A DNA stretch of 6,478 bases from Muribaculaceae bacterium (GCA_023665245.1 JAMPEH010000136.1:1-6478), one strand, 5' to 3'. Shown: positions 1-6,071, counted from the stretch's first letter. Numbers and translations are program-made. Notes: a model not told the origin generated them from the letters alone.

Positions 1-9
1 GTGGGACCA
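1..9 (+). tRNA. Possible 3' end of a tRNA gene (acceptor strand plus discriminator), cut by the window edge
   Basis: The first bases read G-TGGGACC-A. This matches the end of a tRNA whose acceptor stem is GGTCCCA/TGGGACC with discriminator A, as I remember it for a Bacteroidetes tRNA with a CAT anticodon. CCA would not be encoded here. An intrinsic terminator lies 24 nt downstream and an integrase gene beyond that, which is the usual arrangement when an element sits at a tRNA 3' end. Only nine bases are visible, so this is weak. An alternative is the tail of a protein gene: frame 2 reads WDHEVELPN and stops at 29-31, just before the terminator. Confidence 0.3.
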
Positions 10-32
10 CGAGGTAGAATTACCAAATTGAG

Positions 33-72
33 AAAATCGCTGAAATTCAGACATTTCAGCGATTTTTCTTTT
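33..72 (+). terminator. Rho-independent terminator of the gene left of the window
   Basis: A perfect 14-bp stem (AAAATCGCTGAAAT at 33-46 pairing with ATTTCAGCGATTTT at 53-66) closes a 6-nt loop, and the second arm runs into TTTTTCTTTT. The U-rich tail is on the + strand, so it would end rightward transcription entering from position 1. The A-rich 5' arm gives the other strand a shorter T tract as well. It also shields the integrase leader from read-through. Confidence 0.85.
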
Positions 73-111
73 GTCCAAAATCGCCCAAAAATGGCATTTC
101 TAAGCAATCTG

Positions 112-119
112 AGGTGTAA
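112..119 (+). repeat. Copy 1 of octamer AGGTGTAA
   Basis: AGGTGTAA here recurs in direct orientation at 343-350 and in inverted orientation (TTACACCT) at 152-159. Three copies in about 240 bp of non-coding DNA beside an integrase suggest a protein-binding site such as an integrase arm-type or excisionase site. The octamer is short, so chance cannot be excluded for this copy alone. Confidence 0.4.
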
Positions 120-176
120 GAATAGGGAATGGCTTCTTGAAACACCAAAATTTACACCTAAACAGGGTCTATCATT

Positions 177-205
177 TTGAGATAATGTGCGTTGCAAAAT
201 CTCAA
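177..205. repeat. 7-bp inverted repeat with 15-nt spacer
   Basis: TTGAGAT at 177-183 pairs exactly with ATCTCAA at 199-205. It lies inside the outer 13-bp inverted repeat. It has no T tract after either arm, so it is not a standard terminator. It could be an operator-like dyad for one of the small HTH proteins, or simple coincidence. Confidence 0.3.
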
Positions 206-206
206 C

Positions 207-339
207 TCTGTTTTTAGGGCATAAATAACGGTATTGTTTCAAGCCCCACTTCTGAGGCCTGAACTTTTGTGAAAGGCACTGAAATCTGTAGGTTTAGCAA
301 ATTCGTCGTCTGACAACATACACTACCGCCAAAAACAGA
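207..339. repeat. Inner inverted repeat TCTGTTTTT / AAAAACAGA
   Basis: TCTGTTTTT at 207-215 is the reverse complement of AAAAACAGA at 331-339. With a 2-nt bulge the pairing extends by GGC/GCC (GCC at 328-330). The pair is nested inside the 147-159 / 343-355 repeat, and the right-hand arms of the two pairs are only 3 nt apart. The nesting could indicate a folded nucleoprotein or RNA structure. The T-rich arm lowers its significance. Confidence 0.4.
266..296 (+). promoter_or_regulatory. Weak Bacteroidales-type promoter candidate for the integrase
   Basis: TTTG at 266-269, a 19-nt spacer, and TAGGTTTA at 289-296 approximate the Bacteroides consensus TTTG (-33) and TAnnTTTG (-7), with the last base of the -7 box mismatched. 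It would leave a leader of roughly 160 nt before the integrase ATG. Such matches arise often in AT-rich DNA, so this is a suggestion only. Confidence 0.2.
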
Positions 340-461
340 CTCAGGTGTAAATTTTCCAAGAAATGAGGATGGATTCCCGATTTATACACATGCCCCGGTC
401 AACATTTCGTTGATTTTCAATTTTCTGCGTCATTGGAGCGTAACAGGAGTTTATTAACTTT

Positions 462-1808
462 ATGTCAAATTTAAATCGCTCTTTTATGAAGTATCAGCCG
501 AATTATTACACGCTGACTTTCATGATCAGAAAGTCGCAGGCAATGAAGACAGGTGAAGTGCCGGTCTTCGCCCGCATCACTGTTGCGGGCCAGCGTACTG
601 AGTTCAATGTCAACAGAAGCGTTGACCCTGAGAACTGGAGTACGGCAAAGGAAATGTCAAAAGGACGTTCCAAAAGAGATTTGGAGTTGAACAAGCACCT
701 CGATTTCATACGTGTCCGTATCAGCGAGATTCATGCTCAGCTCATCAAGGACGAGGAGATCATCAACCCCATCGTTCTCAAAAATCACTATCTAGGCAAC
801 ATTGCCGGTCCGAAGATGCTATGCGAGGTGTTTCAGGAGGTGGTTGACCAGTACAAGGAGAAACTTGAAATCGGCGATGTATGCCGATGCACCTTCCTTC
901 GATGGGAACGCTGTGTGAAATACCTATCGGAGTTTCTCCAGCAGCGCGAAGGCCGCCCCGACATCCCCATCAAGAAACTCACAAGCGGAATGATTGACGA
1001 CTTCGAGCATTTTCTACGTATCACCAAGGAGAACGGCAACAATGCCGCCGTGAAGTATATCCGCTACCTTAAAAAGGTGACGAGAATCGCCATCGCTAAC
1101 AAGTGGATGGACGAGGACCCGTTTGTCAACAAGCGCTACACCCGGACACAGGCGAAGCGTGAGGCTCTCAACGAGGAAGAACTGAAAAGGCTCATGCTTC
1201 TAAATCTGCAAGACTGGCCCAGCCTTGAGAAGGTGCGTGACATGTTCGTCTTCTGCTGCTTCACCGGACTCGCCTTCGTCGATGTCTCCACCCTCACCAA
1301 GGAACAGATCTATGTTGATGACAATGGCGAGAAGTGGATTAAGAAACCGCGACAGAAAACCGGCGAGATAAGCACCATACCGCTGTTGAGCATCCCGGAG
1401 AAGATTCTTGAAAAATACAAGAATCACCCGACAGTGATAGCCAAAGGTGTTCTCCTGCCACTCATCTCTATCCAGCGCATGAACTCATATTTGGCAGAAA
1501 TTGCCACCCTCGCCAAGATAAAGAAGCGTCTCACGACTCACATCGCCCGTCATACATTTGCGACAATCTCTTTGCGAAACCATGTGCCCATCGAGTCCAT
1601 CTCAAAGATGCTCGGACACTCTGACATTCAGACCACACAGATTTATGCGAAGATGGTGGACGAGGCAGTCTCTGAGGACATGCAGAAGATGCGTTCCAAG
1701 TTCGATGCTATGGACGATGTCATCACCCCTCTGGCTGAAAAGCCCACCGATTTTGTGCGCGAACAGCCCAAGCGGCCTGGCCGGCCGCGCAAGAACCCTG
1801 CAAAATAA
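462..1808 (+). CDS. Tyrosine recombinase / integrase of a Bacteroidales mobile element
   Basis: This 448-residue site-specific recombinase would cut and rejoin DNA through a 3'-phosphotyrosine link to integrate and excise the element. Layout follows Bacteroidales integrases: arm-DNA-binding domain at about 14-100, SAM-like core-binding domain at about 116-214, catalytic domain at about 236-410. Visible catalytic residues are Lys299 (QKTG), His360 and Arg363 (HIARH), His386 (LGHSD) and nucleophile Tyr395 (QIYAK). The first catalytic Arg is missing: FTGLAF has Ala271 where most families have TGLR. This is common in Bacteroidales integrases, and Arg259, twelve residues upstream, could substitute as proposed for CTnDOT IntDOT. 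The tail (437-444, KRPGRPRK) resembles an AT-hook. AGGAG at 445-449 lies 12 nt before the ATG, slightly far. Met9 (position 486) is a possible alternative start. The gene is convergent with the operon to its right. Confidence 0.95.
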   Translation: MSNLNRSFMKYQPNYYTLTFMIRKSQAMKTGEVPVFARITVAGQRTEFNVNRSVDPENWSTAKEMSKGRSKRDLELNKHLDFIRVRISEIHAQLIKDEEIINPIVLKNHYLGNIAGPKMLCEVFQEVVDQYKEKLEIGDVCRCTFLRWERCVKYLSEFLQQREGRPDIPIKKLTSGMIDDFEHFLRITKENGNNAAVKYIRYLKKVTRIAIANKWMDEDPFVNKRYTRTQAKREALNEEELKRLMLLNLQDWPSLEKVRDMFVFCCFTGLAFVDVSTLTKEQIYVDDNGEKWIKKPRQKTGEISTIPLLSIPEKILEKYKNHPTVIAKGVLLPLISIQRMNSYLAEIATLAKIKKRLTTHIARHTFATISLRNHVPIESISKMLGHSDIQTTQIYAKMVDEAVSEDMQKMRSKFDAMDDVITPLAEKPTDFVREQPKRPGRPRKNPAK

Positions 1809-1818
1809 TCATAAAACT

Positions 1819-1861
1819 GAAAGGGCGGCAGTCGAGTTTCACACTCGTCTGTCGCCCTTTC
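1819..1861. terminator. Terminator hairpin shared by the convergent integrase and operon
   Basis: A 19-bp stem (arms 1819-1837 and 1843-1861, loop TTCAC) carries one T-T mismatch and one G-U wobble. It starts 11 nt after the integrase stop and ends 20 nt before the stop of the leftward HTH gene. Rightward it is followed, after a short gap, by an AT-rich stretch with TTATTTTTAA. Leftward the complement gives CAGTTTTATG. Its position between convergent genes suggests bidirectional termination; neither T tract is textbook. Confidence 0.75.
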
Positions 1862-1880
1862 GACTATCTATCAATTATTT

Positions 1881-2180
1881 TTAATACTTTGGATGATATG
1901 ACGAACTAAGCCATTGGTCAATCTCGGCTTCGTCATACAGAGTCTTACCTCCTATCTTATAATAAGGAATGACGTTGTTGTCCCGGTAAGACTGGAGTGT
2001 CCTGCGGCTGAGTGAAAGCCGCTTTGCCAGTTCCTTGTCATCTATGAAGTAGCGTCCTGCCAATGGTGGCCTCACATTCTTCGCCATACCCTCAAACATC
2101 TCAGTCAGTTCCCTCGCCTGTGAGAAGAATGTCTGGACATCAGGATTTTTCGCGGTCACAAGTTCTTCAGTCATGGGCAT
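1881..2180 (-). CDS. Small MerR/excisionase-type helix-turn-helix protein (last gene of the operon)
   Basis: This 99-residue protein has a helical N-terminus (about 13-37) and an HTH_17-like domain at about 46-91: DDKELAKRLSLSRRTLQSYR is the HTH, then the wing IPYYKIGGKTLY and closing helix DEAEIDQWL. Such proteins in Bacteroidales mobile elements act as recombination directionality factors or local regulators; which applies here cannot be read from sequence. Two starts exist. ATG at 2178-2180 overlaps the upstream gene by 10 nt and has GGAGG (2188-2192) at 7-nt spacing. ATG at 2172-2174 makes an ATGA overlap but puts GGAGG 13 nt away. The first is preferred, and this good Shine-Dalgarno is unusual among the leftward genes. 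The overlap implies translational coupling with the preceding HTH gene. Confidence 0.85.
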   Translation of the reverse strand: MPMTEELVTAKNPDVQTFFSQARELTEMFEGMAKNVRPPLAGRYFIDDKELAKRLSLSRRTLQSYRDNNVIPYYKIGGKTLYDEAEIDQWLSSSYHPKY

Positions 2181-2470
2181 CCGTCGGCCTCCATCCGGTT
2201 GTCTCCCATGTACTCCGCTATATCACTCTCTTTGAAAAGGCAATTGTTGCCTTCCTCCTGAAAATACCCTATCTGCCCGGTCTGCTTCAGTGTCTGCAAT
2301 GCCCTTGTCGTAATGCCAAGCGCGTTGGCTGCGGCATAAGGTGTCAGCCACTTCCCTGACCCTACGTGAGGGTTCAGGGATTGCCACATCCGGCTGACTA
2401 TTTTGTGGAGATAGCCCATAGTGGCGAGCATGTCATCGAGAAGTTTCCTGTCTATTTCAACTGTCTGCAT
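2171..2470 (-). CDS. Small helix-turn-helix protein, excisionase-like
   Basis: This 99-residue protein has a predicted helix at about 5-33 followed by an HTH_17-like domain at about 41-88: WLTPYAAANALGITTRALQT forms the helix-turn-helix, then a short wing (GQIGYFQEEGNNCLFK) and the helix ESDIAEYM. It is the same size and plan as the next gene, which it overlaps by 10 nt. The start at 2470 lies 14 nt after the topoisomerase-like gene. A longer reading frame to 2731 exists, but its extra 87 residues lie entirely over the topoisomerase-like gene, are basic and low in family resemblance, and are rejected. There is no clear Shine-Dalgarno, as is usual in Bacteroidetes. The likely role is a directionality factor or operon regulator. 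Confidence 0.82.
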   Translation of the reverse strand: MQTVEIDRKLLDDMLATMGYLHKIVSRMWQSLNPHVGSGKWLTPYAAANALGITTRALQTLKQTGQIGYFQEEGNNCLFKESDIAEYMGDNRMEADGCP

Positions 2471-2484
2471 AGGCAATCCATGGA

Positions 2485-4455
2485 TTAATAGATGCTTGCG
2501 GACTTGTCGGCGAAAGTGACTCCAAAACGACGGTCGAGGACAAGGGCCTGACTGAATTTGCAGCCATTGCGTCCTACGAATCCGTAGATTGGTGATGTGT
2601 AGCCGAAGGTGAGCAACTGACGGATGTCGTTTGCTGTCAGCTCGTAGCCTTTGAAGAAACGCGGGATGGAGAAATTGCATTTTCCGCACGATACTACTGA
2701 AGGGTATGCCGTCAGATGCGACTCGCCGCATTTCGGGCAGGTGTAGTCGAGCTGCTTGTTGGCATAGAGGAACGAATCCACCAAGAGCGGACGGATCTGA
2801 CTGTAAATCCAGTCTTCATAACCGGACATTACCTGGCCTGTGCCATAGAGATTGTAGGAAAGAGCATCGACTTCCTGTATCTTCGACATTACGGTCTCAT
2901 GGTCTGCCAATTCAAGCGATTCAACATGCTTGAGAAGCAGTTGACCTTTCTCCGTCAGGGAGATGTCACCGAAAAGTTGGGTGATGAAACCGTTGTCGAT
3001 GAGACGCTGTACCACCAGTCCCATGTCGTGTATGCCGTCAACCGGGAGCGGCGCGCCATTTGAGAATGCCGTGGGGAGTATGGCGTACATCTCCTTGATA
3101 AATTCTGCCACTGTGACGGTCAGGGGTTTCTTCTCGGAGAACCCAAGCAGCCCGGCGCCACAGGGTTTCACGAAGATGATGTCATCATCCGGACGATACC
3201 CCTCGGGCATCTCAATGCTTCCGAAGAAGCTCATTCCGCAAGCAGCGGTGGCTTCAACCGCCACTTCGGTGTATTTTCTTGGGAGTGAGAACGCTGTCTC
3301 CATTCGCTCGTCGATGAGGGTGTAGAGTTTCGATTCCTTTTCAGTCAGGAACATAGACTCCCGCTCAGTGGTCATGATGCCATGACAATACAGTACCTCG
3401 CCATCCGGGGCAAAGGTATATTCCTTTGCTGTCGGGAATCTGCGCTCAACCTGACGGCGCAGACGCTCAGGCAGGGCCGGGGTGGAAGTGAGTGGCGATG
3501 TGATGTAACCCTTCTGGAACAGAGCCTCAGCCACCTCGTTTGTGATTCCGGGCATAAATCCAAGTTTTTCGGCCGCGTCAGCCTGAAGAGTGGCGAGCGT
3601 GTAGAGCGGCTTCGGACGGTCAGTCATATCCTTCACGTCAATGACGGTAGCCGGCAACGCGACACCAATCTCCTCACGTAGTGCATTGTAGCACTTCTTA
3701 GCCTCGGTCTTGTCATCCCACACCCCTGTCGGGAAGAGTTGGAATGTGTTGCCTTCATACTCTGCCGTCATGTTGACAGTATGCTGCTGGATTCCCTCCG
3801 TAAATTCCTTGCGAGCCTTGATGTTCACTGCAAGGCCCGAAAGCATGGCCGCGTCGGTGCGTCGCAGTTTGAAAGAGTTTTTGCCATAGGCCTGTGCAAA
3901 CGCCTGTTCGATATTGGTGTCGAAAAGGAAATCCATACCAAGATGAACGGTGCCGCAACGAGCGATTCGTGTGAGGTGTCGGCCATAGTGACGGTGACGG
4001 TAGGCGTTGTTCACTGCATGGTGATTCATGGCGTTGAGCCACATGCGGGTGGTCTTCACGCCGACCTTAGCCGCCTGACAAACGATTGAGAAGAGAGCCT
4101 GTGCCTCGGCGCCACCATTGGAGGCGAACGTCACTTCATCGGCATTTTCGATATGAGCGAAGAGGGTTTCAGCCTTTTTCTCATCCTCGTGGAGAACCTT
4201 GAGTTTTCCGTTGACCACAGTCTGGCGGATGCCGTATTTGTAGCTTTTGGGAATGAACGGGAGCGTTTTGATGAAGTCGCTTCCTTCCGCGTAGCTTTGC
4301 ATCGGGAGCGGCGCGATGAGTCCCGGATCCACCCATGTGATGACTATGCTGCCGGTGTCGTTGGTGTATGCGCCGTCGGGAGTGCGGTCGGTGCAGTTGA
4401 GGGTACGGGAGATGGAGAACGCGATTGTGGGGTTGTTGGCGATGATAAGATTCAT
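2485..4455 (-). CDS. Type IA topoisomerase-like (TopB/Exc-like) protein with a lost active site
   Basis: This 656-residue protein follows topoisomerase III end to end: Toprim-like start MNLIIANNPTIAFSISRTLN; VITWVDPGLIAPLPMQSY for the family's VTW.fGHL..l..P..Y; second Toprim strand ADEVTFASNGGAEAQAL (106-121); RMWLNAMN; KPLYTLATLQADAAEKLGF (282-300); and the active-site segment GYITSPLTSTPALPE (316-330). A zinc ribbon (Cys573, 576, 590, 593) and a topoisomerase C-terminal repeat (about 600-649) end it. Catalytic residues are gone: Toprim Glu is Asn7, DxD is Asn113/Gly115 (Glu117 stays), the nucleophilic Tyr of YPRTD is Ser320, the Arg Leu322, the Asp Ser324. The frame is otherwise intact, so it looks selected, not decaying. 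Start is ATG 4453-4455, where homology begins; a 35-residue extension to 4560 would translate through a hairpin. In CTnDOT the Exc topoisomerase holds a similar place after orf3. Confidence 0.88.
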   Translation of the reverse strand: MNLIIANNPTIAFSISRTLNCTDRTPDGAYTNDTGSIVITWVDPGLIAPLPMQSYAEGSDFIKTLPFIPKSYKYGIRQTVVNGKLKVLHEDEKKAETLFAHIENADEVTFASNGGAEAQALFSIVCQAAKVGVKTTRMWLNAMNHHAVNNAYRHRHYGRHLTRIARCGTVHLGMDFLFDTNIEQAFAQAYGKNSFKLRRTDAAMLSGLAVNIKARKEFTEGIQQHTVNMTAEYEGNTFQLFPTGVWDDKTEAKKCYNALREEIGVALPATVIDVKDMTDRPKPLYTLATLQADAAEKLGFMPGITNEVAEALFQKGYITSPLTSTPALPERLRRQVERRFPTAKEYTFAPDGEVLYCHGIMTTERESMFLTEKESKLYTLIDERMETAFSLPRKYTEVAVEATAACGMSFFGSIEMPEGYRPDDDIIFVKPCGAGLLGFSEKKPLTVTVAEFIKEMYAILPTAFSNGAPLPVDGIHDMGLVVQRLIDNGFITQLFGDISLTEKGQLLLKHVESLELADHETVMSKIQEVDALSYNLYGTGQVMSGYEDWIYSQIRPLLVDSFLYANKQLDYTCPKCGESHLTAYPSVVSCGKCNFSIPRFFKGYELTANDIRQLLTFGYTSPIYGFVGRNGCKFSQALVLDRRFGVTFADKSASIY

Positions 4456-4513
4456 AATATGGGATATTAAACTGTTATTAAATGGGTTATTTATTAGAGA
4501 GAGGTTTCGGAAA

Positions 4514-4542
4514 GACGTGGGGAGGGCCTGCCTCCCCACGTC
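4514..4542. terminator. Perfect 12-bp GC-rich hairpin between operon genes
   Basis: GACGTGGGGAGG (4514-4525) and CCTCCCCACGTC (4531-4542) form a perfect stem with a 5-nt loop. On the transcribed (minus) strand it is followed by TTTCCGAAACC, too poor in U for a strong terminator. It sits in the 139-nt gap between the DUF3945 gene and the topoisomerase-like gene, about 58 nt before the latter's ATG. It could attenuate transcription, stabilise an mRNA 3' end, or be a dispersed repeat. The terminator label is tentative. Confidence 0.55.
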
Positions 4543-4554
4543 AGCGAAGAGGAT

Positions 4555-4572
4555 AGCCATTAAAAAATGGCT
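4555..4572. repeat. Second small hairpin AGCCATT-AAAA-AATGGCT
   Basis: A 7-bp perfect inverted repeat (4555-4561 and 4566-4572) with a 4-nt loop lies 12 nt from the GC-rich hairpin, on the side nearer the DUF3945 gene stop. On the minus strand it reads AGCCATTTTTTAATGGCT, with a T6 run spanning the loop. In tandem with its neighbour it makes this the only structured gap in the operon, which suggests a control point for expression of the topoisomerase-like protein. Confidence 0.5.
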
Positions 4573-4594
4573 CGGCGGCTATTTCAGTGCGGGA

Positions 4595-6043
4595 TTATAG
4601 TTTCGGTCCCTTAGGCTTACGCTGCTGCTCTTGCTGGGTAGTGTTCTTAGGAGCCGTCTGACCCTTCTGGAGAGGGTCGTTGATGTTTTTCGTAGCCTCG
4701 TTGGTCTTGCCTTGGTTGTTCACGGCGTACTGCGTCGCGCTTTCATTGGCCACACCGACAACTTTCTTGTTGGCGGCATACTTATATTCTGTGACCGGGC
4801 GCTGTTTTTCTTTGTCGAACTGAAGGAAAACCGTGCAGGGCTGACCTTTCTTGTCGGTGATTTCTGCGACCTGTATCTTCTTGCCGGCCATATAGTCGGT
4901 AATCTGCTGTTCGGAGAAGTGAGTGTCCTTCCACTTGGTGATACGCTTGGGATTACCATCAGCATCTACCCACGAGTTGCGCTGCTGATTCTGCGTTGTT
5001 TCACCGGACTGTGCCTGTTTGGGCGACTGGGTTCGGACAAACTCTACATCTCGCTTGTCGGCGTTATACTGAAGATCGCTGGAGAACTTGCGGCCGTTGT
5101 TGAGTTCTATCTCTTTGCCCCGTACCACACCGCCGTCTTTCAGTATGCCAATCTCTTTCATCGAGAGTTCGGTCTTGCCGATGCGGTTCTTGATGAAGAC
5201 CTTATCCACCGGGATGCTCTCAATCTCATTGGTAAGGCGGTCAATGCTGATGAGCGACTTCTTCACTTCCCCGGTCTTGAGGTCAGTGAGGTCAACAGCT
5301 TTGCCGAGATTACCGGTTTTCAGAAGCTGGTCCTTATCCTCCTTTGTAAACTCGTAGCCCTTGAAGGGTATGTCAAGCTGGGGCTGGTGTTTTACAAAGT
5401 GGGGAGAAAGGGTGAAACTACCATCTGGCATCGTCTTGAACGATAAGCGTGCGTCGAGTTCAAAAGTCTCGTTGCCGAAGGTCGGAGTAATCTTGAAAAG
5501 CTGCGGAGACTTGTGGTTGTAAAGCATTGACTGGAGTGCGCCCGACTCTTCGAGCGATTGGCGGGAAATGCCCCACTGCTTCTCAATGCTACTCCAGTCC
5601 ACCATATCCGGGTCAACGGGCGTTGCCTTTGCTGCCTGAGGTGGGAATGTTTCCAGTGGCTTTTGCTCCGGCTCGGCTGAGTTCTGTTGCTGTGTCTGAG
5701 CCATGGCCTTGACATCAACCTCTACGGGTTTCAGCAATTCGGCGTTAGCCTTGGGGTCTTGAAGCAGGTCTGCCATCACCGGGCCAACCTTCTCATACTG
5801 GTCTTCGGGAATCTTGAAGAAACCGAATAGGGATGGGTTCTTGGCCTGTCGGATAAAGTTCGACATGAAGGCTTCAAGAGGGTTCTGATGTTTGTTGAAC
5901 TTAACGAGGTCGCTCAACTTGGCTGCCTTTGCGTCAGCCATCTTTGGTGTGCCGTCGGGATTCTGCCCTACGACTGCGCCTATCTGTCCCGTCTCGTTAT
6001 TTCGGGCAATCAGCACTTCAGATTGTTCTTGGATATTGTCCAT
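4595..6043 (-). CDS. DUF4099/DUF3945 protein of a Bacteroidales mobile element (Orf3-like)
   Basis: This is a 482-residue protein with no signal peptide or membrane segment. The N-terminus is about 110 residues of unassigned sequence (IGAVVGQNPDG, then a helical part), followed by a Gln/Pro-rich linker (116-141). A DUF4099-like domain spans about 148-226 (DWSSIEKQWGISRQSLEESG, then a LDARLSF segment). DUF3945-type repeats follow: FKGYEFTKEDKDQLLKTGN to TNEIESIP (227-278), a second at about 290-336, and a third at about 370-421. The tail is Asn/Gln/Lys-rich and probably disordered. Its biochemical function is unknown. It sits between an HTH gene (28-nt gap, with a C7 run 11 nt before the ATG) and the topoisomerase-like gene, the order of xis2d-orf3-exc in CTnDOT. 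The start at 6043 is preferred; a 52-residue extension to 6199 overlaps the previous gene almost entirely. Confidence 0.87.
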   Translation of the reverse strand: MDNIQEQSEVLIARNNETGQIGAVVGQNPDGTPKMADAKAAKLSDLVKFNKHQNPLEAFMSNFIRQAKNPSLFGFFKIPEDQYEKVGPVMADLLQDPKANAELLKPVEVDVKAMAQTQQQNSAEPEQKPLETFPPQAAKATPVDPDMVDWSSIEKQWGISRQSLEESGALQSMLYNHKSPQLFKITPTFGNETFELDARLSFKTMPDGSFTLSPHFVKHQPQLDIPFKGYEFTKEDKDQLLKTGNLGKAVDLTDLKTGEVKKSLISIDRLTNEIESIPVDKVFIKNRIGKTELSMKEIGILKDGGVVRGKEIELNNGRKFSSDLQYNADKRDVEFVRTQSPKQAQSGETTQNQQRNSWVDADGNPKRITKWKDTHFSEQQITDYMAGKKIQVAEITDKKGQPCTVFLQFDKEKQRPVTEYKYAANKKVVGVANESATQYAVNNQGKTNEATKNINDPLQKGQTAPKNTTQQEQQRKPKGPKL

Positions 6044-6071
6044 AAAACTATATTGGGGGGGATATGGCACC

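Larger units (their letters stand above)
147..355. repeat. 13-bp perfect inverted repeat in the integrase leader
   Basis: AAAATTTACACCT at 147-159 is the exact reverse complement of AGGTGTAAATTTT at 343-355. The arms are 183 bp apart and enclose a second inverted pair. A perfect 13-bp match at this distance in about 400 bp is unlikely by chance, although both arms are AT-rich. The arms contain the AGGTGTAA octamer also found at 112-119. The likely role is paired binding sites for the recombinase or its accessory factors; a long-range RNA stem is possible for the upstream transcript. Confidence 0.6.
73..461. other. AT-rich non-coding left-end region (integrase leader and candidate attachment or regulatory DNA)
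   Basis: No convincing gene is present on either strand in this 389-nt stretch. It contains three copies of the octamer AGGTGTAA (two direct, one inverted), two nested inverted-repeat pairs, a 7-bp hairpin, and a weak promoter-like match. Its position between a possible tRNA end with terminator and the integrase start is where an element would carry its att core, integrase arm-type sites, Xis sites and the int promoter. The composition is clearly more AT-rich than the genes beside it. The functional assignment is inferred from position and repeats; no known att core was recognised. Confidence 0.5.

Noticed and set aside
1..178. Open frame running from position 1 through the terminator
   Set aside because: It has no start in the window, would translate a 14-bp terminator stem, and its product is low in information. 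Frame 2 stops at 29-31 and remains only an alternative to the tRNA reading.
196..206. Match to a CTnDOT-type att core (GTAnnTTTGC) near the GCAAAATCTC segment
   Set aside because: Only the GCAAA part fits the reverse complement of that consensus; the remaining positions differ, so no CTnDOT-type core is claimed.
399..413. Small dyad TCAAC-ATTTC-GTTGA before the integrase
   Set aside because: A 5-bp stem in AT-rich DNA is expected by chance, and there is no G-C-rich stem or clear role as a terminator or operator.
2471..2731. 87-residue N-terminal extension of the HTH gene at 2171-2470
   Set aside because: It lies over the zinc ribbon and C-terminal repeat of the topoisomerase-like gene in another frame, is Arg/His/Pro-rich, and resembles no family.
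4456..4560. 35-residue N-terminal extension of the topoisomerase-like gene
   Set aside because: It would translate through a perfect 12-bp hairpin, and topoisomerase homology starts exactly at the internal Met (4453-4455) with MNLIIA, matching the usual N-terminus of the family.
4631..5446. 271-codon rightward open frame opposite the DUF3945 gene
   Set aside because: It is antisense to a gene with recognisable domains. Its hydrophobic, Leu/Val-rich composition is what the complement of such a gene gives, and it has no recognisable motif.
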